NCBI GenBank assembly: GCA_965203305.1
Contig: OZ241874.1
Span: 2,356,001-2,420,000 of the forward strand
DNA from: Bin80 sp965203305
GTDB lineage: Bacteria; Bacteroidota; Rhodothermia; Rhodothermales; Bin80
DNA length: 64,000 nt
Reading direction: 5' to 3'
The position numbers were made by a program, and so were the translations under genes. A model generated the notes under the pieces. That model ran no database searches. It saw only the letters and a program-made list of their open reading frames with translations, and was not told where the DNA came from. Positions 8,668-18,253 of this stretch are shown one piece after another (the first letter of the stretch is position 1; each line of letters starts with the position of its first letter).

Positions 8668-10128
8668 TCAATCAATATAGCTCACATGAACCAAGTTGGT
8701 ACGACCCTTGCGGGGCAGTGGCATCCCGGCACAGATCACAATCGTATCTCCGCTCCTGACATACCCCTTGCTGACCAGGGTTTGCTGAACCAGTCGCACT
8801 CCCGCATCGGTATCACTCTGAAAGGGAATTTGGAAGGCTTTTGTTCCCCATAAAACACCTGTCTGTCCAATCACATAGGGAGAATCGGTGAATGCGTACA
8901 CTGGCATGCGGGGACGATGCTTGGCAAGTGCCCGAGCAGTCGCTCCAGATGCAGTAAGACATACCAGAGCTCTCGCTCCGATGTGTGCCGCCAGTTCACA
9001 GGCCGTTAGGCTCACTGCATCCGTGACATCCCGAGAATCGTCTACATCCCCCAGTCCTTCGGGAAGCCCGCGGCTCTGCTCTGGCAATGCGTACCAGTGT
9101 TCCTCTGCTGCTCTGATGATACGCGCCATGGCTTGCACCACTCGTGCAGGATGATGCCCTACGGCAGTTTCCCCGCTCAGCATAACCGCATCCGTACCGT
9201 CCAGAACTGCATTGGCAACATCACTGGCTTCCGCTCGTGTCGGAACATGATCTTCAATCATGCTCTCCAGCATTTGCGTCGCGGTGATCACAGGCTTGCC
9301 CGCCAGAAGACACTTGTGAATAATTGTTTTTTGCGCATGAGGGATAGAAGACATGGGCATTTCGATTCCCAGATCTCCACGAGCAATCATAATGCCGTCG
9401 CTGACCGCCAGAATATTGTCAATAGATTCGAATGCCTCCGGTTTTTCAATTTTTGCAATTACCCCTGCCCGATGCCCCGCAGCTTTCAGATGCTTCCGCA
9501 GATGTACGACATCCGTCTCATTCCGTACGAATGACAGGGCAATCCAGTCAACCCCCAGATCAATCCCCACCTCCAGATCTGAGAGATCTTTTTCTGTGAG
9601 TGCCGGACCACTCGTGCGCACATGAGGAAGATTGACACCCTTGCGTGACTTTAGCCTGCCCCCGACATCTACCTGCGCATGTACATCCCCTCCCTTTACA
9701 GACCGGACGGTGAGTTCCAGTCGCCCGTCATCAATCAGGATTCGCCCTCCCGGTGCCACATCCAGAGCGAGTTCCCGGTAACTGATGTAGATATGCTCTT
9801 TGGTGGATATGTCCTGGACAGAGCTCAATGCCGAAATGATTGTCTCATCTCCTTCTGACAGAATTACAGAGCCGCCCTGAACAGGTCCTACCCGAATGCG
9901 CGGCCCCTGAAGATCCTGCAGTATCGTAACCCGCCGGTCCAGCCTTGCAGCTTCTTCCCGAACCAGTGTCACAACTCTTCGATGCTCCTTCTGCTCGCCA
10001 TGGGAGAAGTTGAGACGGACTACATCCGTACCCGCCTCAATAAGGGCAGCAATCGTCTCGGGTTCGCTGGAAGCGGGGCCCAGCGTCGAAATTATTTTCG
10101 TATGCCGGGGCATGGAAGAAGAGAACAT
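8668..10128 (-). CDS. pyk: Pyruvate kinase
   Basis: A 486-residue pyruvate kinase that converts phosphoenolpyruvate and ADP to pyruvate and ATP in the last step of glycolysis. Motifs seen: TLGPASSEPETI and VVRLNFSHG near the N-terminus, the metal/lysine region IAKIEKPEAF, the MIARGDLGIEMP signature, ATQMLESMI and GTDAVMLSGETA. The C-terminal allosteric domain ends near residue 486. ATG 10128 (MFSSSMPRHTK) was chosen because earlier in-frame codons encode non-homologous sequence and would overlap the divergent gene at 10217. ATG 10113 is equally possible. The divergent PHP gene shares the short 88-bp promoter region. Confidence 0.96.
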   Translation of the reverse strand: MFSSSMPRHTKIISTLGPASSEPETIAALIEAGTDVVRLNFSHGEQKEHRRVVTLVREEAARLDRRVTILQDLQGPRIRVGPVQGGSVILSEGDETIISALSSVQDISTKEHIYISYRELALDVAPGGRILIDDGRLELTVRSVKGGDVHAQVDVGGRLKSRKGVNLPHVRTSGPALTEKDLSDLEVGIDLGVDWIALSFVRNETDVVHLRKHLKAAGHRAGVIAKIEKPEAFESIDNILAVSDGIMIARGDLGIEMPMSSIPHAQKTIIHKCLLAGKPVITATQMLESMIEDHVPTRAEASDVANAVLDGTDAVMLSGETAVGHHPARVVQAMARIIRAAEEHWYALPEQSRGLPEGLGDVDDSRDVTDAVSLTACELAAHIGARALVCLTASGATARALAKHRPRMPVYAFTDSPYVIGQTGVLWGTKAFQIPFQSDTDAGVRLVQQTLVSKGYVRSGDTIVICAGMPLPRKGRTNLVHVSYID

Positions 10129-10216
10129 GGATGATCGGCGTTGTGTATCTTTATGAGACTCTGTCCAGGTATTTGAACCCCTGTACACTCCATCTGCTTC
10201 CAAATTTCCAGAATCC

Positions 10217-11329
10217 ATGCGTCCGGCTTTGATTATCCTCGCTCTTTTTGCGATTCCAGCTTCTGCACAGTCACAACGTGCCATTGAATTTCCTGATGTG
10301 CCAGGATTTCACACTATGGTCTGTGACCTGCATATTCATACTGTCTTCTCAGACGGGAGTGTCTGGCCGAATATTCGCGTTGAGGAAGCACATCGGGACG
10401 GACTCGATGCCATTGCCATAACAGATCACCTGGAGTACCAGCCCCACAAGAGTGATATTCCGCACCCTGACCGCAACCGGGCCTTTGAAGTTGCGCATAG
10501 TGCAAATCGGGACCATCCGCTGATCGTGATTCCCGGCTCGGAAATCACACGTGCCATGCCGCCCGGCCATGTAAATGCAGTTTTCATTGCCGATGCGAAT
10601 GCGCTGGTGTCCCCGGAGGGAGAGGAGTCAATGAATATCATGGACTTGTTTGAGGAGGTAAAAAGGCAGGGCGGGTTTGCGTTCTGGAACCACCCTGCCT
10701 GGACTTCCCAGCGCTCGGACGGAATGGCAAAACTGGAAGATATGCACAGAGAACTCATTGATGCAAATATGATACAGGGAGTTGAGGTTGCCAATCAGTA
10801 CACCTATTCGGATGAAGCACTCCAGATTGCCCTTGACCACAACCTGGCGATTCTTGGCACCAGTGACATCCACGGGCTTATTGACTGGGATTTTGATGTC
10901 GCAGAGGGTGGTCACAGACCTGTCACTCTGGTGTTTGCAGAGGAACGAAGCGCCGATGCCATTCACGAGGCGTTGATCGCGAGACGAACCGTTGTCTGGC
11001 ACCGTAATACACTGATCGGCCGCGAATCTGAACTTCAGCCTCTCATCCATGCGTCCGTAACCGTAGCAAGTGCTGAATTTCGTCCACGAACTTCTGTCCT
11101 GAATGTGGATCTGAAAAATCACTCGGATGCCCGTTTTCTGTTACGAAACACATCCGAATTTACCTTTCACGAAAATGCAGATATTGTGGAAGTTGCCCCT
11201 CATACTATAACAAAATTCGCTCTGAAGACATCTGGTCGGGAAAGTCCTTACCTCGTTACATTTGAGGTTATGAATGCGATCACCGCACCAAACACACATC
11301 CCGTGATCACCCTGATCATTGAACCCTGA
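10217..11329 (+). CDS. Secreted PHP-domain phosphoesterase
   Basis: A 370-residue exported protein. It opens with a cleavable signal peptide (MRPALIILALFAIPASAQS). The PHP metal-binding motifs follow in order: DLHIHTVFSDG, AITDHLEY, PGSEITR, NHPAW and TSDIHG. PHP domains are polymerase/histidinol-phosphatase type metal-dependent hydrolases. Secreted versions of this size in Bacteroidota are usually treated as Sb-PDE-like phosphodiesterases, so phosphate scavenging from organic phosphoesters is likely. The PhoX-like gene nearby (11837..13201) fits that theme but does not prove it. The C-terminal 100 residues look like a beta-rich domain. Confidence 0.85.
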   Translation: MRPALIILALFAIPASAQSQRAIEFPDVPGFHTMVCDLHIHTVFSDGSVWPNIRVEEAHRDGLDAIAITDHLEYQPHKSDIPHPDRNRAFEVAHSANRDHPLIVIPGSEITRAMPPGHVNAVFIADANALVSPEGEESMNIMDLFEEVKRQGGFAFWNHPAWTSQRSDGMAKLEDMHRELIDANMIQGVEVANQYTYSDEALQIALDHNLAILGTSDIHGLIDWDFDVAEGGHRPVTLVFAEERSADAIHEALIARRTVVWHRNTLIGRESELQPLIHASVTVASAEFRPRTSVLNVDLKNHSDARFLLRNTSEFTFHENADIVEVAPHTITKFALKTSGRESPYLVTFEVMNAITAPNTHPVITLIIEP

Positions 11330-11375
11330 TTCGTGAACATTTGGGGGATCTTTCGATTCAAAGTTGTCAAAATTT

Positions 11376-11828
11376 ATGCCTGTACCCATGAAATATCTAC
11401 TCTTTCTTCCGCTCCTTCTTGTAGCCTGCACAACGACGCAGAACCTTCCCGTAGAGGATCGCTCCCGTATCTATGACACAGATTTTGATGATGTCTTTGA
11501 TGCAACTGTACAGATGCTTGCGGAAAAAGGATTTGCCATTGTTGATGCGGAAAAGGACGAGGGAATCATCAACACGGATTATCGCGCCCAGGGAAGTGTG
11601 CTGTCCTTTCTTACCGGGCCTACCCGCATGAAAGTTTCGGCACTCGTATCCAATACCTCCAGTGGAACACAGGTCCTGCTGAATTTCGACCTCCAGGATG
11701 CAGACACATCTGGGGAGGCAGAAGGAACCTATAATTCAAGAAGCCTGACTCCCCGTGCTGCCCGCAGATATTATCAGGAATTTTTTGGTGCACTGGATGG
11801 CTATGTAGCGCGGTACGACAGCAACTAG
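11376..11828 (+). CDS. Small lipoprotein of unknown function
   Basis: About 150 residues with a lipoprotein signal peptide (KYLLFLPLLLVACTTT, lipobox LVAC). The mature part is short, acidic and beta/alpha-like: an early DVFDATVQMLAEKGF helix, then KDEGIINTDYRAQG. This resembles small periplasmic domains such as BamC-like or DUF4136-like lipoproteins, but no family is certain. ATG 11376 or ATG 11388 could be the start, and neither has a convincing ribosome site. It follows the PHP gene by about 45 bp, so the two may share a transcript. Its stop lies 8 bp from the stop of the convergent PhoX-like gene. Confidence 0.75.
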   Translation: MPVPMKYLLFLPLLLVACTTTQNLPVEDRSRIYDTDFDDVFDATVQMLAEKGFAIVDAEKDEGIINTDYRAQGSVLSFLTGPTRMKVSALVSNTSSGTQVLLNFDLQDADTSGEAEGTYNSRSLTPRAARRYYQEFFGALDGYVARYDSN

Positions 11829-11836
11829 TCCGTTAT

Positions 11837-13201
11837 TTATGTCCACGGGCCTGTGATTGCCAGCGTCAGCCCGTCATGCTGAATATTGACGAAGAGCGTC
11901 GTTCCGTCGGGAGAGAAAGTGGCACCCGCCAGTTCAGAATTGCTCACAGCATTCCGCCCAAACTTGTACAGTTCTCCCTCTGGGGTGACCCCGACAAGAA
12001 ATTGCTCTCCAGACCCGTCCTCACATACGATCAGATCCCCCCATGGAGTTACCGTCAGGTTGTCTGCATTCTCAATCAGTCCCGGGTCATTGGGCTCAAT
12101 AAACAGCTCCAGTCTGCTCTTTGCAGTATCCAGCTTCCATATCTGACCGAATTTTTCCTGGCCTCCATTCGTGCAGGCAAAGTAGATCGCATCATTCCCG
12201 TACCACATCCCCTCTCCGCGTGCAAATCTGGCAGCTCCCTGCGCAAATCCTCTCAATCGCAAATTATCCAGTGGAGCATCCACCTCTTTCATATCTATCC
12301 AGCTGATCGCCAGCTGTGTTCCGACGGCTACGGTCTGCGACTCCCAGTTGCGAGTGTCCAGGCTTGACTGATCTCTAACTTGCAGGGCCTGCAGTTTGCC
12401 ACCCGCCACCAGATCTGCCGGATCTTCGGGAAGAAAACGATAAATCAGCCCATCGTGCATGTCTTCCGTCTGATAGATGATGTTCGTCTTCGGATCAACC
12501 GCAACAGCCTCATGATTAAACCGGCCCATTCCACGAATAGGGACAGGGCGAGCAATCTGGGGAGACATGCTTGCAGGAACCTGAAATACATAGCCGTGAT
12601 TCTTTGCAGACCCGTCTTCTCCCGCCAGCGTAGTGATTTCTTCGCAGGTGATCCAGGTGTTCCATGGTGTTGGTCCGCCCGCACAATTGCGCAGTGTACC
12701 GGCAAGACTTAAATACTGCGACACCAGCTGCTGTTCTTTGGTATCGTATACAAAAGTTGTTGTCCCTCCGAGTGCAGGCTTTCCTGCCGTACCTGCATCG
12801 TACAGGAGACTGGAATCAATCTTGTCCAGCAGTGCATTGTCTGCTCCGAATGCTCCCATGGCCGGATCTGCACCAGGGTTGACTTCATGATTGCGAATCA
12901 CGATAGTCTTCCCGTCATCGCCGGCAAATGTAGCCATGCCATCCGCCGCCCCCGGCACAAGGAAACCGTCATCCATCAAATCTCCCCTTCGGGATACAAT
13001 CCTGTAGCTGAAATTTGCAGGCAGGTCCATGATCTTTTCGGGATCTTTCAGGAGTGGACCGAATCGTTCACTTGCTTCTGGCGAGATCATACTGCATCCT
13101 GTCAACGAATGAAGCCCGACAAACCCGAGTGCGAATGCACCGGAAGTCTGGAGAAACTGGCGCCGGGAAGCGATTGAATTCTGAGGATCACGCAGGGACA
13201 T
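11837..13201 (-). CDS. PhoX-like (DUF839) Tat-exported protein
   Basis: A 454-residue protein of the DUF839/PhoX family of calcium- and iron-dependent phosphatase-like beta-propellers. The N-terminus has a twin-arginine motif (ASRRQFLQTSG) with a hydrophobic core and a possible lipobox (LTGC), indicating Tat export. Family-like segments include GDGKTIVIRNHEVNPG (written GDDGKT here), WNTWITCEE, GYVFQVPA, GRFNHEAVAVD, YQTEDMHDG, LTVTPWGDLIVCEDG and GATFSPDGTTLFVNIQ. True PhoX is an alkaline phosphatase, but many DUF839 members are untested. It stands alone on the minus strand with a 280-bp upstream region. Confidence 0.87.
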   Translation of the reverse strand: MSLRDPQNSIASRRQFLQTSGAFALGFVGLHSLTGCSMISPEASERFGPLLKDPEKIMDLPANFSYRIVSRRGDLMDDGFLVPGAADGMATFAGDDGKTIVIRNHEVNPGADPAMGAFGADNALLDKIDSSLLYDAGTAGKPALGGTTTFVYDTKEQQLVSQYLSLAGTLRNCAGGPTPWNTWITCEEITTLAGEDGSAKNHGYVFQVPASMSPQIARPVPIRGMGRFNHEAVAVDPKTNIIYQTEDMHDGLIYRFLPEDPADLVAGGKLQALQVRDQSSLDTRNWESQTVAVGTQLAISWIDMKEVDAPLDNLRLRGFAQGAARFARGEGMWYGNDAIYFACTNGGQEKFGQIWKLDTAKSRLELFIEPNDPGLIENADNLTVTPWGDLIVCEDGSGEQFLVGVTPEGELYKFGRNAVSNSELAGATFSPDGTTLFVNIQHDGLTLAITGPWT

Positions 13202-13482
13202 GGATTCAGGTTTATTGTGTTGTCAGTCTTTCCGGGAGAGCCTGCTGGTGTTCTACTCCACTTTGTACATGGATATTCAACGCAAAAATAGCGATATTGT
13301 GCACAGGATTTTCGCTGCGAATCCTGTTCAACTTCGCAAACTGTCGGAATTTTCCGGGTTCATATTCCCTCACGGTTAGCAGAATATTACGTTTCGGACA
13401 TGGGAAACGACTTCACATCTTTCGCGGGCAGAGATCGTCCCCTCCCCTGTTCCACACTCATCCCGCCATTCTTCCCTCTTCC

Positions 13483-15369
13483 TTACGGCCTGATTGCCTC
13501 CATTCTAGCAATCCAGAGTCCGCTGTTCAGGTCTGATGTATAGATGTGTCCCTTGAATATCTGTGCCCCCCAGGTCATGGGCCATCCGGGTACCATGGAA
13601 TGCTCATCTGCTGTCAGAATATGTGCAATTTCCCGCCCCTGCGTATACAGATTTCCCCTGAGTTCCCCGCGAATATCTACAACCCGCAATCCTCCCTGAT
13701 AGTACCCAACATACAGCCGGTCCTCTTCAACCCACACATTGTGTGCACCCGCATCTGGAACTTCATATCGGGCAACCTCCACAGGAGCTTCCATATCCGA
13801 CATGTCCAGAATGTGGATGTAGCCTCTGGCATCCAGCGGCTGACTCGTGTCATAGTTTTCTGGCCAGATTTCATCTCCGACAAACAGGTATTTCCCGTGC
13901 CTCCATGCAACATGCGTATTGCCCTCTGGATAGGAGAGCCGGCTTACCATGACAGGATCTGTTTCTGTCCCCCCATGAGTTCCTGCCCCTGCATCCAGTG
14001 TAACAACCCCGTCATCCCAGTACGAGAGATAGGCATACCCGTCCTGGACAATGACATCATGCAATGTTTTTTCTCCCCTGTCCAGTTCCCAGCGGCCAAC
14101 TTCCTCTGGCTGAGCCGGATCCGAAATGTCTATAATATGGAGTGCACTCGTGCCATTGTGGCATGCGTAGACAAGATTTCCCTCAATCCATACGTTGTGA
14201 ACACCGCCGGTAACAGTTTTCGTGTATTCTGAAAGAATTTCGGGGTGTGCGGGATCCGAGAGGTCCAGAATTACAATCCCGTTGCGCCGACTGGATGCCC
14301 CCTCCCGTGTAATTACGGCCAGTTGGTTGCTTTCGTGAATTTTCACGTCATTGATCCTGCGAGCATCTACCTGAATGGAATCTGTCAGAACCGGAAATTC
14401 CGGGTTCGTTACGTCAAAGACCTTCATCCAGTCATGCATGAATGTACCGATGTAGGCATAATCTCGACCATCCTCTCCTTCAAAAGCCCACATGTCCCCG
14501 GAGTGATGATGTGCAATCGGTCCCCGGCCTGTTATGACCAGTGTTTCCTTGTGCACTCGCGGTTCAACTGCGATGATGATGGAACGCTGGATATTTTCTC
14601 CGATATTTGCAGCAATTGTATAATCCAGTGCCTCATTTGCGACAAATACCCCCTCCGCCCCTTCATTCTCCAGATAAAACCCGCCGCCAGATGCCTCCCA
14701 TGCCGGATAGACTCCCTCAACGGCATTCCCGCTCTCATCAACCGCCCTTACACGGAAACGTACAACATCCCCCTGTCGCACGATATACCGGTTCTGTGCG
14801 ATCTGATAGGATACCGCAGGATTCTCAATCACATTCACCTTCACCTCGGCAGTCAATTCTGCGATTCGAACCGTCACGGTAGCCATGCCGGGACTCCTGG
14901 CATGTACATAACCATCCCGCCCCACGGTGGCCACTGCAACATTACTGCTCCGAAACCGAATACGCCCCCCTGAATGTACACCGTTAAGCATGACTTCTAT
15001 GGGCATACTTGTTCCTGAGAGAATAGCAGAAGCCGGCAGACTGGCAACAAGATTCATCCGGGCACTCTTCTCTACCGTGATTTCTGCATATCCTGGCGTA
15101 CCCCCCAAAACCGCGACAATAACTGCGCGGCCCGGCGCGAGTCCTTTTACTTCTCCATTCTGGTTCACCTTGGCAAATGCAGATTCTGGAATGTGCCACC
15201 TGGGTTCCAGTCCGAATATTTCGTCCCCATCTGCATCATATGCCCTTGCCGAAAAGTTTACAGTCTCGCCAACCTCCAGAGAGGCTGACTGAGGCAGGAT
15301 TTCAATACGCTCTGGAGGTGCAAACCGGGAAGGTGCCTGCAGAAGAATCCCAACAAGTAATAACAGCAT
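13483..15369 (-). CDS. Secreted LVIVD-repeat protein with bacterial Ig-like domains
   Basis: About 628 residues from ATG 15369, which gives a clean signal peptide (MLLLLVGILLQAPS). The N-terminal half contains Ig-like (BIG2-type) domains, seen in VEKSARMNLVASLPASAI, VNQNGEVKGLAPGRA and VGRDGYVHARSPGMATV. The C-terminal half is a beta-propeller of LVIVD repeats, e.g. GIVILDLSDPAHPEIL, LHIIDISDPAQPEEVG and HILDMSDMEAPVEVA. Such proteins are usually surface or periplasmic with no assigned enzyme activity. A longer start at 15420 is possible, but it would leave only 28 bp to the divergent MATE gene, so the shorter form was preferred. Confidence 0.82.
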   Translation of the reverse strand: MLLLLVGILLQAPSRFAPPERIEILPQSASLEVGETVNFSARAYDADGDEIFGLEPRWHIPESAFAKVNQNGEVKGLAPGRAVIVAVLGGTPGYAEITVEKSARMNLVASLPASAILSGTSMPIEVMLNGVHSGGRIRFRSSNVAVATVGRDGYVHARSPGMATVTVRIAELTAEVKVNVIENPAVSYQIAQNRYIVRQGDVVRFRVRAVDESGNAVEGVYPAWEASGGGFYLENEGAEGVFVANEALDYTIAANIGENIQRSIIIAVEPRVHKETLVITGRGPIAHHHSGDMWAFEGEDGRDYAYIGTFMHDWMKVFDVTNPEFPVLTDSIQVDARRINDVKIHESNQLAVITREGASSRRNGIVILDLSDPAHPEILSEYTKTVTGGVHNVWIEGNLVYACHNGTSALHIIDISDPAQPEEVGRWELDRGEKTLHDVIVQDGYAYLSYWDDGVVTLDAGAGTHGGTETDPVMVSRLSYPEGNTHVAWRHGKYLFVGDEIWPENYDTSQPLDARGYIHILDMSDMEAPVEVARYEVPDAGAHNVWVEEDRLYVGYYQGGLRVVDIRGELRGNLYTQGREIAHILTADEHSMVPGWPMTWGAQIFKGHIYTSDLNSGLWIARMEAIRP

Positions 15370-15448
15370 TGATTCGAAGTTCAGTGGCAAGTTCCATGAA
15401 ACTTCTCCACTTGGATGCATGATCCATACGCGAATAAAATTTGGTGCC

Positions 15449-16834
15449 ATGAACACGAGCCAGGTTCATACTCTCCAGACGGAGGCTCGCCAGGTCACGC
15501 TCCTTTCCGCCCCGATTGTTGCAACCCAGCTGGGGCAGATCAGCAACGGATTCATCGATGTCATGATGGTTGGACGGCTGGGATCGGCTGAACTTGCCGG
15601 AGTCGCTCTCGGAAATGCCACATATTTTCTTTTTGCACTGATTGGAATCGGAATCCTGCTGGCCGTAGGTCCAATGGTCTCACAGGCATATGGGGCAGGA
15701 AAGCATGATCCGATTGGCCGTACGGTACGACAGGCACTCTGGCTGGCTACACTTTTATCCCTGCCCGTACTGGTGATCATGTGGAATGCACAACTTCCAT
15801 GGAATCTTATGCGGCAGGATCCTGCCACGATTGCATATGCTGAAGGGTACCTGCAGGCTTGCATGTGGGGATTTCTTCCCTTCATGTGGTTCAATGCTCT
15901 CCGCAACTTTGTGGAAGCCATTGCCCGCCCTCTTCCCGTGACGATCATCATCGTGATGGGAATTCTGCTGAATATTCTGGCCAATTATGGCTTGATGTTT
16001 GGCAATTTCGGGCTTCCTCGTCTTGGTCTTGCCGGCACCGGATGGGCAACCTGCATTGTCCACTGGTTCATGTTCCTCTGTATTGCCCTGTATGTTGCTC
16101 TGAGGGATCCATACCGATCCTATGGAGTCTTGCGAAAACTTCGGACTCCTGATTTTGGGTATTTTCGGGAGTTGCTGCTTGTTGGACTTCCGGTCGGAGG
16201 TTCTATTGGACTTGAAGTGACGCTCTTTAGTGCAACAGCTTTTCTGGTTGGCACTTTTGGCGCGGTGCCGATTGCCGCCCATCAGATTGCAATCCAGTGT
16301 GCCGCGATCACATACATGGTGCCCCTTGGCATTGGATTGGCAACATCCGTCCGAGTCGGGCAAAATATTGGGGCTAACGATGTGAGTGCGGCGGCGATTT
16401 CAGGGTACACGGGACTTGGACTGTCTTTTCTGTTCATGTCCTGCACTGCACTGCTGTTTCTGACTGCTCCAAATTTTATCACAGGAATTTATCTGGACAC
16501 TGGCAATCCAGAAAATACCGCAACCGCTCTGCAGGTTGTGAGCCTGCTGGGCATTGCAGCCATTTTCCAGCTCTTTGACGGGGTGCAGGCCACCGCACTG
16601 GGGGCCCTGAGAGGACTCAAGGATACGCGCATCCCAATGATATTGTGTTTTGCTGCCTATTGGCTGATTGGAATGCCTGCCGGGCTTGGATTCGGATTTG
16701 GACTGAGCATGGGGCCTGAGGGATTCTGGTGGGGGCTTGTCATTGGACTGTTCGCCGCTTCTGTCATGTTTACCTTTCGCTTTATTCATATAACCAATAA
16801 ATTGCGGGGACAGTCAAGCCTCGAAAAAGCATGA
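15449..16834 (+). CDS. MATE-family multidrug efflux pump (NorM-like)
   Basis: A 461-residue polytopic inner-membrane protein of the MATE family, which exports drugs or metabolites in exchange for H+ or Na+. It starts at ATG 15449 (MNTSQVHTLQTEARQ). Two homologous halves of six membrane segments are visible. Typical features are PIVATQLGQISNGFIDVMMVGRLG, given here in part, the AYGAG loop, ARPLPVTIIIVMG, GLPVGGSIGLEV, PIAAHQIAIQ and VRVGQNIGA. The length is normal. No regulator lies next to it. Confidence 0.93.
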   Translation: MNTSQVHTLQTEARQVTLLSAPIVATQLGQISNGFIDVMMVGRLGSAELAGVALGNATYFLFALIGIGILLAVGPMVSQAYGAGKHDPIGRTVRQALWLATLLSLPVLVIMWNAQLPWNLMRQDPATIAYAEGYLQACMWGFLPFMWFNALRNFVEAIARPLPVTIIIVMGILLNILANYGLMFGNFGLPRLGLAGTGWATCIVHWFMFLCIALYVALRDPYRSYGVLRKLRTPDFGYFRELLLVGLPVGGSIGLEVTLFSATAFLVGTFGAVPIAAHQIAIQCAAITYMVPLGIGLATSVRVGQNIGANDVSAAAISGYTGLGLSFLFMSCTALLFLTAPNFITGIYLDTGNPENTATALQVVSLLGIAAIFQLFDGVQATALGALRGLKDTRIPMILCFAAYWLIGMPAGLGFGFGLSMGPEGFWWGLVIGLFAASVMFTFRFIHITNKLRGQSSLEKA

Positions 16835-17227
16835 TCCTGCTACCCGCCAGATAAAAACCAGTCACTTCTTTTGCACTCATCGCGAGGGGGCATGGTGAAT
16901 CCGCTATAAATCGGCCATCTGTTCGGTGTGCTTGTGGTTGTCTTCATGACTGAAGTTCCCCCCTTGTATATTCCGGCCCGGTTGTCTGGAATAGGCAGCC
17001 TTGAGTATACAATAACACATCCTGCTACCATACTTGACATTCAATTCTGCAAATTTTCTGCTCGTTTACGAACAGAATCCCGTGCCTTTACCAAACTGCG
17101 CAGTATAAGCCCTGTCCCCTTCTTGATCTCTCCACGAACATAAATTCTGGTACGTTTCAATTAATCATCCATGCTCTTCCTTATACCCAGCCCGTTCTGT
17201 GTATAGCAGCCTCGTTGAGTCTGTAAA
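16835..17227 (+). other. 393-bp intergenic region
   Basis: This stretch lies between the MATE gene and the SpoIIE-type phosphatase gene. I see no open frame with recognisable protein, no tRNA-like fold and no convincing terminator with a T-run. It probably holds the promoter of the phosphatase gene. Confidence 0.6.
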
Positions 17228-18253
17228 ATGAATAACTCCACACTTGAAGCCCCTGAAACAGATGTGATGATCCCTCTGGCAGATCATCTCTCGCGTCAGG
17301 AAATATTTGACCGGTACCGCCAGACAAAAGGTGCATCCGAACGGACGCACTGGCAAATTATCTACCTGAAAAGTCAGGGCAAGATTGCCAAAGATATTAT
17401 GGAAATCACCGGATACAACATTGACCTCATTCGGGATATTATCCTCCGCTATAATGAGGCAGGTCCCAACGGGTTTGTTGAAGACGAGGTACTCCCGCAT
17501 CAGGTCAAGTCCGATTACCTGCGAAAAACCAGTGAGCTGGATACCGCACGACAAGCACAACAGGAAATGCTTGCCTCAAAGATTCCAGTTCACCCGGAGC
17601 TGAACATTGATGCCTTCCTCAAAACGGCGACAGAGCTCAGCGGCGATTATTACGATTTCTCCCTTTCCCCAGGAGGAATCCTGACCCTCGCTATCGGGGA
17701 TGCCACAGGGCACGGTACAACTGCGGGAATGATGGTGATCGCAACCAAGGCACTCTTCAAGGACTCAGCAGGGGACTGTGATCTTCTGAAGCTCATCCGA
17801 CGCATGTCCAAAACGATCAAGAATGTGAACCTCCCGAGTACATTCATGCACATCACGCTTGCACGCTACCAGAATGGCATATTGCATCTGGTTGGTGCCG
17901 GAATGCCCCCACTTTTAGTGTATCGGTCAAGTACGAGAACAGTTGAAGATATTGTCCTTAAAGGAATGCCTCTCGGAAGTTATATCAAGTTCCCGTACAA
18001 ACAGCTGGACATTCCTTTTGCCCCTGGAGATACCGCATTCTTCATGAGTGACGGACTGCTTGATCTTCTGAGTCCGGGCGGTGAAATGTTCCAGCTGGAC
18101 AGAGTCAGAAAAATATTTGCCGAAGCAGGGGGACGCTCTCCCAGTGAAATCATCACCCATATCCGAAAAGGGGGAATTGCCTGGCGAGCAGGGAGACCGC
18201 TGAAAGATGATGTGACGCTTCTCGTACTGCAGCGCAAGCCCGCTAGCGAATAG
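17228..18253 (+). CDS. Helix-turn-helix/SpoIIE-type serine phosphatase fusion
   Basis: A 341-residue cytosolic protein. Residues ~25-95 form a helix-turn-helix of the type found in IS630-like transposases (ERTHWQIIYLKSQGKIAK, then RYNEAGPNG). Residues ~120-335 form a PP2C-like SpoIIE/RsbU phosphatase: LSGDYYDF, AIGDATGHGTTAG (metal-binding aspartate and DxxGHG), GAGMPPLLVYR, FMSDGLLDL and KDDVTLLVL. SpoIIE phosphatases dephosphorylate anti-sigma-factor antagonists, so a regulatory role in a partner-switching pathway is inferred. No kinase or STAS-domain gene is nearby. Its stop overlaps the convergent DUF4249-like gene by 11 bp. Confidence 0.87.
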   Translation: MNNSTLEAPETDVMIPLADHLSRQEIFDRYRQTKGASERTHWQIIYLKSQGKIAKDIMEITGYNIDLIRDIILRYNEAGPNGFVEDEVLPHQVKSDYLRKTSELDTARQAQQEMLASKIPVHPELNIDAFLKTATELSGDYYDFSLSPGGILTLAIGDATGHGTTAGMMVIATKALFKDSAGDCDLLKLIRRMSKTIKNVNLPSTFMHITLARYQNGILHLVGAGMPPLLVYRSSTRTVEDIVLKGMPLGSYIKFPYKQLDIPFAPGDTAFFMSDGLLDLLSPGGEMFQLDRVRKIFAEAGGRSPSEIITHIRKGGIAWRAGRPLKDDVTLLVLQRKPASE

